The notes under the pieces: model-generated
Databases searched by the model: none
What the model was told of the DNA's origin: nothing
The model's input: only the letters and a program-made list of their open reading frames with translations
Assembly: GCF_004005995.1 (NCBI RefSeq)
Contig: NZ_CP034767.1
Span: 1,116,001 to 1,180,000, forward strand
Direction: 5' to 3'
DNA length: 64,000 nucleotides
Source: Devosia sp. 1566
Lineage (GTDB): Bacteria > Pseudomonadota > Alphaproteobacteria > Rhizobiales > Devosiaceae
Made by a program: the position numbers and the translations under genes
Shown: piece by piece, positions 9,138-17,077 of the stretch
Layout of the letters: each line of letters opens with the position of its first letter
Position numbering within the stretch: the stretch's first letter is position 1

Positions 9138-9366
9138 TCGGCCAAGCCCTCCTTTACCCGATTTCGGCCAGAAAAAAACCCGCCTCTTGGTCTCTGGCGC
9201 ATCCATCTTTGTACGGGGCGTCGCAACAGCAGCCACCACGCGCGATTTTGTCGATCCCGGCAGGCGATGCTCCTAAGCTCCTGCTCGCAAGAACCCGGTT
9301 TTCCGAGGGTTTTCCCTGCAAGTTCAAATGCACCTTGACAGCAATGAGGTACGTGTATGAAACTAA

Positions 9367-9411
9367 TGCAATCGATTGCAGAGGTCTCTTGGACGCCAAT
9401 GAAATCGATTT
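9367..9411. promoter_or_regulatory. Two operator-like palindromes upstream of the sugar operon
   Basis: A perfect 14-bp palindrome TGCAATCGATTGCA occupies 9367-9380 and a perfect 10-bp palindrome AAATCGATTT occupies 9402-9411. Both share an ATCGAT core, and their centres are 33 bp apart, about three helical turns. They lie 100-140 bp before the binding-protein gene. The form (AT-flanked palindrome with a central CG) is that of LacI/GalR-family operators, so I infer a carbohydrate-responsive repressor. No LacI-type gene is in the window. The surrounding gap from 9138 to 9507 holds no gene. Confidence 0.6.
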
Positions 9412-9507
9412 AAACGCGGCCAGCTCGGGATATCTCACAAGAAGATAACCTTGCGGCTGGCAGATTTGCGGAGCGGTTCGCTCCAGGATCCTTGGGAGGA
9501 TGCATCT

Positions 9508-10752
9508 ATGACAAAGTTTACCGTGGCTGCCGCGATGGCGGCTGCCTTGATGAGCTCGACTGCCGCGATGGCTGCAGAGCTGGAAGTCACCCATTGGTGG
9601 ACTTCGGGCGGTGAATCCGCCGCCGTGGCAGAGTTTGCCCGCTTGTTCGATGCGACCGGCAATAAATGGGTCGATAGCGCCCTGGCTGGTTCGGGCACCG
9701 GTGCCAACCCCGTCATCATCAGCCGCATCCTCGGCGGCAATCCGATGGGCGCCACCCAGATGAATACCGGCCGCGACGCCGAGGGCCTCATCCAGGCCGG
9801 CCTGATCCGCGACCTCACCCCAATTGCCGAAGAAGAGGGCTGGAAGGAATTCTACGCCGATCCAGGTCTCTTTGACGCCTGCACCTACGAGGGCAAGATC
9901 TACTGCGTGCCCGTCAACATCCACTCCTGGCACTGGCTGTGGCTCAGCACCAAGGCTTTCGAGACCGCCGGCATTCCGGTTCCCAAGGACTGGAATGAAT
10001 ATGCCACTGCCATTCCCCAGCTGCGTGAAGCTGGCGTCATCCCCTTCGGCCTTGCCGCTGGCTGGCCGCTGAACGGCATTCCCGGTGTGCTGCTGGCTGA
10101 CGTTGGCGGTCCCGAACTTTACGAAAAGGTTTGGGGCGAGCATGACGCAGAAGCTGTTCGTAGTCCCGAGTTCCGCAAGGTTGCCGAAGCTTGGGCCACC
10201 ATCCGCGATGCTGTTGACCCGGCTGAAGTCGTGCCGCAGTTCGGCGACGTCGCCAATCAGCTGATTGCCGGCGAAGCTGCCGCCAACATCCATGGTGACT
10301 GGATCCAGGGTGACCTGCAGGTCGCCGGCGCCGTTCCCGGCGAGGACTACGAATGCCTGCCGGGCCTGGGCCTGACCCAGCGCATCGAGGGTGGCGGCGA
10401 CGCCTTCTACTTCCCGCAGCTGCCAGAGGGCACCTCGCAGGACGTCTTGGATGCTCAGGTGGAGCTCGCCAAGCTGCTCGTCAGCAAGGAAGCCCAGGTG
10501 GCGTTCAACCTCAAGAAGGGCTCCATGCCCATCCGCACCGATATCGACCTGTCGACGGCCAATCCCTGCATGCAGAAGGCCATCGCGATCCTCCAGAGCC
10601 CCGAAGGCCTGCTGCCTTCCGGCGAAACCCTGAACTCGAGCGACACCCAGCAGCAGCTGGACGACCTCAATCAGGAATTCTTCGCCGACAAGAGCTTCTC
10701 GGTTGACGACTACATCGAAGAATACGCTTCGATTATCGAGTCCGCCAACTAA
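9508..10752 (+). CDS. Sugar ABC transporter substrate-binding protein (family 1)
   Basis: 414 residues. Signal peptide with cleavage near AMA-A (residue 20), then VTHWWTSGGE and the elongated two-lobed family-1 fold typical of UgpB/MalE-like binding proteins. WHWLWLSTKAFETAGIPVPKDW and the late RIEGGGDAFYFPQL segment resemble glucose/mannose-type binding proteins. The ATG at 9508 has GGGAGGA (9494-9500) at 7 bp. It is the first gene of an eight-gene same-strand run and is followed by two intergenic hairpins, which commonly lets the binding protein be made in excess. It should capture a mono- or oligosaccharide in the periplasm; the exact sugar is unknown. Confidence 0.9.
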   Translation: MTKFTVAAAMAAALMSSTAAMAAELEVTHWWTSGGESAAVAEFARLFDATGNKWVDSALAGSGTGANPVIISRILGGNPMGATQMNTGRDAEGLIQAGLIRDLTPIAEEEGWKEFYADPGLFDACTYEGKIYCVPVNIHSWHWLWLSTKAFETAGIPVPKDWNEYATAIPQLREAGVIPFGLAAGWPLNGIPGVLLADVGGPELYEKVWGEHDAEAVRSPEFRKVAEAWATIRDAVDPAEVVPQFGDVANQLIAGEAAANIHGDWIQGDLQVAGAVPGEDYECLPGLGLTQRIEGGGDAFYFPQLPEGTSQDVLDAQVELAKLLVSKEAQVAFNLKKGSMPIRTDIDLSTANPCMQKAIAILQSPEGLLPSGETLNSSDTQQQLDDLNQEFFADKSFSVDDYIEEYASIIESAN

Positions 10753-10768
10753 GCTGGTCCTGCCGAAC

Positions 10769-10820
10769 GGGGGCCGCTTGTGGCGGTCCCCACCGGCGCG
10801 GCGGGCGGCCCCTTGGCCGC
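10769..10820 (+). other. Two hairpins between binding-protein and permease genes
   Basis: Arms 10769-10777 and 10783-10791 form a 9-bp stem with one G-T pair; arms 10805-10810 and 10815-10820 form a second 6-bp stem GCGGCC/GGCCGC with a CCTT loop. A short T run (AAGTTTTCG) follows at about 10829-10836. This may act as an RNA stabiliser or a weak terminator that raises binding-protein mRNA over permease mRNA. Confidence 0.55.
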
Positions 10821-10852
10821 TTCGCCCAAGTTTTCGCTAAAGGGGAAGCGCT

Positions 10853-11797
10853 ATGACCGACATCCAGCACGCTGGTGCTTTGGGTCGGCCGGTGGCGGCC
10901 GACAAGCCACCAGGACTCCTGCACAATCTGTTTGTGCGCAATCTGAGCGCCAAGATCGCGGCGACACCCATGGTGGTGATCGTGCTGGTGGTGTTTATCG
11001 GCTGTACGCTCTGGAGCGTCTGGTTTTCGTTCACCGATTCACGTGCGCTGCCCAATGGCGCCTTTATCGGCTGGGAACAATATGAGCGCCTCTTTGCCGC
11101 CCGGCGCTGGCGCATCTCGGCCACCAATCTGTTGACCTATGGCATCTTCTCGCTGGTCTTCACCATGGTGGTGGGCTTCCTGCTCGCCGTGTTGATGGAC
11201 CAGAAGATCCGCTTCGAAAGCGGCTTCCGCACCATCTTTCTGTATCCCTTTGCCCTCTCGGGCATCGTCACCGGCCTCGTCTGGCAGTGGATCATGAACC
11301 CCACGCTGGGGTTGCAATCTACGATGCGGGGCCTCGGCTGGACCAATTTCACCTTCGACTGGATCACCAATACCGACATGGTGCTGTATGCACTCATGAT
11401 CGCGGGGACCTGGCACGGCACGGGCTTTGTCATGGTGCTGATGCTGGCCGGCCTGCGGGGGGTGGACGAGGAAATCTGGAAGGCCGCGCGCGTCGACGGC
11501 ATTCCCACCTGGCGCACTTACCTGCAGATCGTGCTGCCCATGATGCGCGGCGTCATCGTTACCACGCTGGTGATCGTCGGCTCGGGCCTTGTGCGCACCT
11601 ATGACCTTGTGGTGGCGCTCACTAATGGCGGCCCGGGCCTGTCCTCCGAAGTGCCCGCCAAATACGTCATCAACTACATGTTCAACGCTGGCAATCTGGG
11701 CCAGGCCCTGGCGGCCTCGACAGTGATGCTTGCGGCCGTGTTCGTGATCCTGATCCCCTGGATCGTCATCGAATTCGGACCAAAGAAGGCGCGCTAG
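10853..11797 (+). CDS. Sugar ABC transporter permease (UgpA/MalF-type)
   Basis: 314 residues with six predicted helices. The inner-membrane EAA loop, which contacts the ATPase, is seen as EIWKAARVDGIPTWRTYLQIVLPMM. The N-terminus is cytoplasmic and moderately basic, and the extracytoplasmic loop after helix 1 (FTDSRALPNGAFIGWEQYERLF) is typical of the subfamily. It pairs with the next permease, whose ATG is 10 bp after this stop. Together they form the channel of a carbohydrate importer of the CUT1 class. Confidence 0.9.
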   Translation: MTDIQHAGALGRPVAADKPPGLLHNLFVRNLSAKIAATPMVVIVLVVFIGCTLWSVWFSFTDSRALPNGAFIGWEQYERLFAARRWRISATNLLTYGIFSLVFTMVVGFLLAVLMDQKIRFESGFRTIFLYPFALSGIVTGLVWQWIMNPTLGLQSTMRGLGWTNFTFDWITNTDMVLYALMIAGTWHGTGFVMVLMLAGLRGVDEEIWKAARVDGIPTWRTYLQIVLPMMRGVIVTTLVIVGSGLVRTYDLVVALTNGGPGLSSEVPAKYVINYMFNAGNLGQALAASTVMLAAVFVILIPWIVIEFGPKKAR

Positions 11798-11806
11798 GAG
11801 AACACC

Positions 11807-12706
11807 ATGGCCACTATTGCCGCTACCGCCGAGCCCTTTGGTCCTCGCCCCCGTCCGTTTTTCACGCCAGCCCGCATCATCATCTACGGCATCATCATCG
11901 TCGCGGCCCTGTATTACCTGCTGCCGCTCTATGTGATGATCATGACCTCGGTGAAGGGCCTGCCCGAGATCCGTCTCGGCAACATCTTCGCCCCGCCGCT
12001 TGAAGTCACCTTCGAGCCCTGGGTTAAGGCCTGGACCAGCGCCTGCACCGGCCTGACCTGTAACGGTCTTGCCCCCGGCTTCTGGAATTCGGTCAAGATC
12101 ACCCTCCCATCCACCGTTGTTTCGGTGTTCGTCGCCGCTATCAGTGGCTATGCGCTGGTCAACTGGCGCTTCAAGGGCTCCGAATTCTTCTTCACCTGCC
12201 TGCTGCTGGGCTCGTTCATCCCCTATCAGGTGATGCTCTACCCGATGGTGATGATCACCCGCGAGCTCAAGATCTTCGGCACGCTCTGGGCCGTCATCCT
12301 TGTCCACACCGTCTTCGGCATGCCCATCCTAACGCTCCTGTTCCGTAACTACTTCGCCTCGCTGCCCCAGGAATTGTTCAAGGCGGCGCGCGTGGATGGT
12401 GCAGGCTTCTGGCGCATTTTCTTCCAGATCATGGCACCCATGTCGCTGCCCATCTTTGCCGTGGCGATTATCCTCCAGGTTACCGGTATCTGGAACGACT
12501 TCCTGTTCGGCGTGGTCTTTGCCGGCACGCAGAACAACCCAATGACCGTGCAGCTCAACAACATCGTTAACTCGGCTCAGGGTGTGCGCGAATACAATGT
12601 CAACATGGCCGCAACGATCCTGACGGCAGCGGTACCGCTGACTGTTTATTTCGTCTCAGGCAAATGGTTCGTGCGCGGCATCGCCGCTGGCGCGGTGAAG
12701 GGATAA
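11807..12706 (+). CDS. Sugar ABC transporter permease (UgpE/MalG-type)
   Basis: 299 residues with six predicted helices and the CUT1 EAA loop ELFKAARVDGAGFWRIFFQIMAPMS. The C-terminus KWFVRGIAAGAVKG is the typical end of MalG-like subunits. The second permease of the importer, it sits 9 bp after the first permease and 4 bp before the ATPase gene, so the three are clearly cotranscribed. A loop of about 25 residues with two cysteines (SACTGLTCNGLAP) between helices 1 and 2 may form a periplasmic disulfide. Confidence 0.9.
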   Translation: MATIAATAEPFGPRPRPFFTPARIIIYGIIIVAALYYLLPLYVMIMTSVKGLPEIRLGNIFAPPLEVTFEPWVKAWTSACTGLTCNGLAPGFWNSVKITLPSTVVSVFVAAISGYALVNWRFKGSEFFFTCLLLGSFIPYQVMLYPMVMITRELKIFGTLWAVILVHTVFGMPILTLLFRNYFASLPQELFKAARVDGAGFWRIFFQIMAPMSLPIFAVAIILQVTGIWNDFLFGVVFAGTQNNPMTVQLNNIVNSAQGVREYNVNMAATILTAAVPLTVYFVSGKWFVRGIAAGAVKG

Positions 12707-12710
12707 AGCA

Positions 12711-13802
12711 ATGCAAAGCAGCGTTTCCATCAAGGATCTGTCGCTTAACTTCGGCTCCGTGCCGGTCCTCAAAAGCCTCGATCTCGAAGTGGGGCAGGGC
12801 GAATTCATCGTCCTGCTCGGGCCCTCCGGCTGCGGCAAATCCACCTTGCTCAACTGCATTGCCGGTTTGCTCGATGTCTCGGGCGGCCAGATCTTCATCG
12901 GTGGCAAGAACGTCACCTGGTCCGAACCCAAGGACCGCGGCATCGGCATGGTGTTCCAGTCCTATGCGCTTTATCCGCAGATGAGCGTGGAAAAGAACCT
13001 CTCCTTTGGCTTGCGCGTCACCGGCATGCCCAAGGACGAGATCCAGCGCCGCGTGGCGCGGGCCGCCGAAATCCTTCAGATCGAGCCCTTGCTTCAGCGC
13101 AAGCCGGCCAATCTTTCGGGGGGTCAGCGCCAGCGCGTCGCAATCGGACGTGCTCTCGTGCGCGATGTGGATGTGTTCCTGTTCGACGAGCCCCTTTCCA
13201 ATCTCGACGCCAAGCTGCGCAGCGATTTGCGCGTCGAGATCAAGCGGCTCCACCAGCGGCTCAAGAACACCATGATCTATGTCACGCACGACCAGATCGA
13301 GGCGCTCACGCTGGCCGACCGCATCGCCATCATGCGCAGCGGTGAAATCCAGCAGCTGGCCGATCCGCACACCATCTACAACAAGCCTGTGAACCTTTAC
13401 GTCGCCGGCTTCATCGGTTCGCCCTCGATGAACTTCATCAACGGCACCCTCAACGGCGGCGCTCAGCCTCACTTCGTGGCCGAAGATGGCACCCATGTTT
13501 CCATGGGCACCTATGATTTCGCCACCGCTCCCCAGGGCGCCACCAAGACCGTGCTCGGCGTTCGGCCCGAGCACATCGTGCTTGGCGATGTCGCTGCAAC
13601 GATGCCCTTCTCCACCGAAGTCGAGATCGAGATCGTCGAGCCCATGGGCTCGGACACGCTCGCCTGGACGCGGATCGCCGGCCAGCCCGTCACCTTCCGG
13701 GCCGACAGCGATGTGCAACTTCATGTCGGCCAGAAGCTGCTGGTCGGCTTTGATCCGGCTCGTGGCTCCATCTTCGACACCCAGAGCACCAACCGGCTCT
13801 GA
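12711..13802 (+). CDS. Sugar ABC transporter ATP-binding protein (UgpC/MalK-type)
   Basis: 363 residues. Walker A GPSGCGKST near residue 38, Q-loop QSYALYP, signature LSGGQRQRVAIGRAL, Walker B VFLFDEPLSNLDAKLR and switch His in VTHDQIEA. The C-terminal 120 residues form the TOBE/OB regulatory region (FIGSPSMNFINGTL and VLGVRPEHI). In this class one ATPase may serve several CUT1 importers. The start is ATG at 12711, four bases after the permease stop. It energises import of the sugar bound by the product of 9508-10752. Confidence 0.93.
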   Translation: MQSSVSIKDLSLNFGSVPVLKSLDLEVGQGEFIVLLGPSGCGKSTLLNCIAGLLDVSGGQIFIGGKNVTWSEPKDRGIGMVFQSYALYPQMSVEKNLSFGLRVTGMPKDEIQRRVARAAEILQIEPLLQRKPANLSGGQRQRVAIGRALVRDVDVFLFDEPLSNLDAKLRSDLRVEIKRLHQRLKNTMIYVTHDQIEALTLADRIAIMRSGEIQQLADPHTIYNKPVNLYVAGFIGSPSMNFINGTLNGGAQPHFVAEDGTHVSMGTYDFATAPQGATKTVLGVRPEHIVLGDVAATMPFSTEVEIEIVEPMGSDTLAWTRIAGQPVTFRADSDVQLHVGQKLLVGFDPARGSIFDTQSTNRL

Positions 13803-13871
13803 CAACCGCTTCGGCTCCGCCGTCCGGCAGGGCCGCCTATTCACGCCAGATTTTTCGAACAAGAGGCCCCA

Positions 13872-14621
13872 ATGACCGAGTTGTCATTTCAGCTTTATAG
13901 CGCCCGCAACTACCCCGATCTCGATGACTTCCTCGCCAAGCTGGCGGCTCTCGGCTACACCCAGGTGGAAGGCTATGGCGGTCTTTATGCCGATGCGCCC
14001 GCACTGGCGGAAAAGTTCAAGCGCAATGGCCTGTCCATGCCTACCGGCCACTTCGGTCTTGCTCAGCTGCAGGACACCGATACCGCGCTCAAGACCGCTG
14101 AAACCCTCGGTGTGAAGCGCCTCTACTGCCCCCATATCGGCCCGGAAGGGCGCAGCGCAGACGAAAGCAAGTGGGTCGAGCTGGCTGAAACCCTTGCGGG
14201 TCTGGGGGAAACCTTCACTCGTGAAGGCTATGGCTTTGGCTGGCACAACCACGATTTCGAATTTGTGCCCACCACCAGCGGCCGCACCCCGATGGAAATC
14301 ATCCTCGAAACTGCCCCCGCGCTAGAATGGGAAGCCGACGTTGCCTGGATCGCCCGCGGCAAGGCTGACCCTGTGCAGTGGTTCGACCGCTATGGCGACC
14401 GCATCACCGCCGTGCACGTCAAGGACATTGCCCCGGCCGGGGAAGCCACCGATGAAGACGGCTGGGCCGATGTCGGCTTTGGCGTCCTCAACTGGGACCA
14501 GTTGATCAACGAGGTCACCAGCCGCACCAAGGCCCAGTATTTCGTCGCTGAACACGACAAGCCCTCCGATGCCGAGCGCTTTGCCCGCCGCTCCATCGCC
14601 ACCGCCAAGAACTGGAAGTAA
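13872..14621 (+). CDS. Sugar phosphate isomerase/epimerase (AP endonuclease 2 family TIM barrel)
   Basis: 249 residues, a cytosolic TIM barrel of the xylose-isomerase-like superfamily. Candidate metal and acid-base residues lie at barrel strand ends: WHNHDFEF (about 122-129), EADVAW, HVKDI and VAEHDKP. This superfamily contains isomerases, epimerases, dehydratases such as IolE, and the eliminase/hydratase enzymes acting on 3-keto sugars. It follows the ABC genes by 69 bp and precedes a Gfo/Idh/MocA dehydrogenase by 5 bp, which fits a role after C3 oxidation of a sugar, but the reaction is inferred only from context. Confidence 0.82.
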   Translation: MTELSFQLYSARNYPDLDDFLAKLAALGYTQVEGYGGLYADAPALAEKFKRNGLSMPTGHFGLAQLQDTDTALKTAETLGVKRLYCPHIGPEGRSADESKWVELAETLAGLGETFTREGYGFGWHNHDFEFVPTTSGRTPMEIILETAPALEWEADVAWIARGKADPVQWFDRYGDRITAVHVKDIAPAGEATDEDGWADVGFGVLNWDQLINEVTSRTKAQYFVAEHDKPSDAERFARRSIATAKNWK

Positions 14622-14626
14622 CCGCT

Positions 14627-15775
14627 ATGGCCAAGACCTTTGGCGTCGGCATCATGGGTGCCGGCAATATTTCGAGCGCCTATCTGCGTCTCGCGCCCCT
14701 GTTCAAGGGGCTCGAAGTGCGCGCGGTCGCCGACATCATCCCCGAAGCCGCCCGCAAGCGCGCCGAGGAGTTCGGTGTCGCCGCCCAGACGCCCGACGAG
14801 CTGCTCAAGAACAGCGAACTCGACGTGATCGTCAATCTGACCATCCCCTCGACCCATTATTCGGTGTCCACGGACATCGTTTCGGCCGGCAAGCACGCCT
14901 ATTCCGAAAAGCCCTTCGTGCTGTCGCTCGAAGAAGGCCTCGCGCTCAAAAAGGCCGCGGACGAGCGTAATCTCCTGGTTGGCAGCGCGCCCGACACCTT
15001 CCTGGGCGGCGCCCATCAGCAGGCGCGCGACATCATTGATTCCGGTGCCCTCGGGCGCATCATGAGCGGCACCACCCATGTGATGAGCCGCGGCATGGAG
15101 CACTGGCATCCCAATCCTAATTTCTTCTTCCAGGTTGGCGCCGGCCCGGTGCTTGATGTCGGCCCCTATTACGTGACCGACCTCATCCACCTGATCGGCC
15201 CGGTTAAGCGCGTCTCCGCCTTCACCAACATGGCGCGCACCGAGCGTGAAGTGACGGCACCCGGTCCCTATCAGGGCACCAAGATCAAGGTCGGCACCCC
15301 GACCACGGTTCATGGCGTGCTCGAGTTCCACAACGGCGCCATCGTCACCATGGGGGCCAGCTGGGACGTGGCCAGCCACGGCCACCACAATATCGAGCTC
15401 TACGGCACCGAAGGCACGATCTATGTGCCCGATCCCAACTTCTTTGGCGGCGAACTCGTCACCACCGATATCGAAGGCACCAAGACCACGGTCACGCCCT
15501 GGGATCATCCCTTCGGCAAGGTCAACCAGGATCAGGACAAGCCCAACCCCCGCGCCAATTACCGCACGGCTGGCCTTGCTGACATGATGGCCTCCATCGA
15601 AGGCGGCTACCGCGCGCGTTGTGGCCTGGACGTCGCGCTCCATGCTGTCGATGTCATGACCTCGTTGCTCAAGGCCGGCGAAAGCGGGCAGGTGCTGACG
15701 CTCGCCACCACCTGCGAGCGCCCCGCCGCGCTCAAGCCCGAACAGGCCCAGGCCCTACTCAAGGCGTCGGCTTGA
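14627..15775 (+). CDS. Gfo/Idh/MocA family oxidoreductase
   Basis: 382 residues. N-terminal Rossmann domain with GIMGAGNIS (residues 6-14), the SEKPFVLSLEEG segment containing the catalytic Lys of the EKP motif, and the C-terminal alpha/beta domain with GPVLDVGPYYVTDLIHLIGPVKRV. Such enzymes oxidise or reduce a sugar or inositol hydroxyl with NAD(P). Its length and the VLDVGPYYVTDL segment match sugar dehydrogenases of rhizobial ABC sugar operons. It starts 5 bp after the isomerase stop. The substrate cannot be named. Confidence 0.88.
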   Translation: MAKTFGVGIMGAGNISSAYLRLAPLFKGLEVRAVADIIPEAARKRAEEFGVAAQTPDELLKNSELDVIVNLTIPSTHYSVSTDIVSAGKHAYSEKPFVLSLEEGLALKKAADERNLLVGSAPDTFLGGAHQQARDIIDSGALGRIMSGTTHVMSRGMEHWHPNPNFFFQVGAGPVLDVGPYYVTDLIHLIGPVKRVSAFTNMARTEREVTAPGPYQGTKIKVGTPTTVHGVLEFHNGAIVTMGASWDVASHGHHNIELYGTEGTIYVPDPNFFGGELVTTDIEGTKTTVTPWDHPFGKVNQDQDKPNPRANYRTAGLADMMASIEGGYRARCGLDVALHAVDVMTSLLKAGESGQVLTLATTCERPAALKPEQAQALLKASA

Positions 15776-15777
15776 CA

Positions 15778-15835
15778 CTATCGCCGCGAGCGATAGCGTA
15801 ACACTAACGAGGATCGGCGGCCGCGTGCCGCCGAT
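15778..15835 (+). other. Two intergenic hairpins after the first dehydrogenase
   Basis: CTATCGC (15778-15784) pairs with GCGATAG (15790-15796) across a 5-base loop, and ATCGGCGG (15813-15820) pairs with CCGCCGAT (15828-15835) across 7 bases. No T run follows either, so these are more likely mRNA processing or stability elements inside the operon than terminators. Confidence 0.55.
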
Positions 15836-15906
15836 TGCATCTGGGGAGCCCGAGCTGGCGACATGACTTGCCCGGCTTGGGACGGGAATTATCGAGGAGA
15901 AACATC

Positions 15907-16962
15907 ATGCGCACCATCAAGGGCCCAGCCATTTTCCTGGCCCAGTTCGCCGGCGACACCGCCCCCTTTAATGAGTTCGGCAGCATCTGCGCCTGGGCGG
16001 CGGGTCTGGGCTACAAGGGCGTACAGGTCCCGACCGGCGTTGGCGCCATGATCGACCTCGAAAAGGCCGCGACCTCCAAGACCTATGCCGATGAAATCGC
16101 CGGCATCGCCCGCGAAAACGGCGTCGAGATCACCGAACTCTCGACCCATCTTCAGGGTCACCTCGTCGCCGCCCATCCCGTCTACGACACCATGCTGGAT
16201 GGCTTTGCCCCCGCTTCGGTGCACAACAATCCCAAGGCGCGCCAGGAATGGGCCGTGCAGCAGATGCTGTGGGCCGCCAAGGCCTCGCAGAACCTGGGCC
16301 TGACCGAACACGCGACCTTCTCGGGCGCGCTGGCCTGGCCGTTCCTTTACCCCTTCCCGCAGCGCCCGGCCGGCCTTGTCGAGGAAGCTTTTGACGAGCT
16401 CGCGCGCCGCTGGACGCCCATCCTCAACGCGTTCGACGAGGCGGGCGTCGATGTCTGCTACGAGATTCACCCGGGCGAGGATCTGCATGACGGGGTCACC
16501 TACGAGATGTTCCTCGAGCGGGTGAACAATCATCCCCGCGCCAATCTGCTCTACGATCCCAGCCACTTCGTGCTGCAGCAGCTCGATTATCTCGAATACC
16601 TCGACATCTACCACGAGCGCATCCGCATGTTCCACGTCAAGGATGCCGAGTTCAACCCGACCGGCCGCCAGGGCGTTTATGGGGGCTACCAGAGCTGGAT
16701 CAACCGGGCAGGGCGCTTCCGTTCGCTGGGGGATGGGCAGGTGGATTTCGCCTCGATCTTCTCCAAGATGGCGCAATATGACTTCGCCGGCTGGGCGGTG
16801 CTCGAATGGGAATGCGCCCTCAAGCACCCCGAGGATGGGGCGCGCGAAGGCGCCGAGTTCATCAAACACCACATCATCCACGTCACTGAGCGCGCCTTTG
16901 ACGATTTTGCCGCTGCTGGCACTGATCAGGCGGCTAACCGGCGCATGCTTGGGCTCGAGTAA
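15907..16962 (+). CDS. Sugar phosphate isomerase/epimerase (TIM barrel)
   Basis: 351 residues, a second and longer member of the xylose-isomerase-like TIM barrel superfamily, with YEIHPGEDLHDG (Glu and His near a strand end), LLYDPSHFVLQ, FHVKDAEFNPTG and VLEWECALKHPEDG. These four blocks carry the expected divalent metal ligands (Glu, Asp/His, His/Asp, Glu). AGGAGA at 15895-15900 decides the ATG at 15907 over in-frame codons upstream. It is flanked by two Gfo/Idh/MocA dehydrogenases, so it likely acts on the same oxidised sugar. Confidence 0.85.
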   Translation: MRTIKGPAIFLAQFAGDTAPFNEFGSICAWAAGLGYKGVQVPTGVGAMIDLEKAATSKTYADEIAGIARENGVEITELSTHLQGHLVAAHPVYDTMLDGFAPASVHNNPKARQEWAVQQMLWAAKASQNLGLTEHATFSGALAWPFLYPFPQRPAGLVEEAFDELARRWTPILNAFDEAGVDVCYEIHPGEDLHDGVTYEMFLERVNNHPRANLLYDPSHFVLQQLDYLEYLDIYHERIRMFHVKDAEFNPTGRQGVYGGYQSWINRAGRFRSLGDGQVDFASIFSKMAQYDFAGWAVLEWECALKHPEDGAREGAEFIKHHIIHVTERAFDDFAAAGTDQAANRRMLGLE

Positions 16963-17000
16963 AGCTCCGCGACCTCACATGGCTCATTAAGGGCCCATCA

Positions 17001-17021
17001 CCTCCCCCCTTTTGGGGGAGG
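17001..17021. repeat. GC-rich palindrome CCTCCCCC-N5-GGGGGAGG
   Basis: Arms 17001-17008 and 17014-17021 are perfectly complementary around a CTTTT loop, and a further G-rich run (GCTGGGTGGGGG) follows. The sequence resembles short dispersed intergenic palindromes common in alphaproteobacteria. It lies in the 115-bp gap before the last dehydrogenase gene. Only one copy is in the window. Confidence 0.5.
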
Positions 17022-17077
17022 CTGGGTGGGGGTATCGCCCCCGAACAAAGTAATCAAAGAACAAGGGGAGGCATTTC

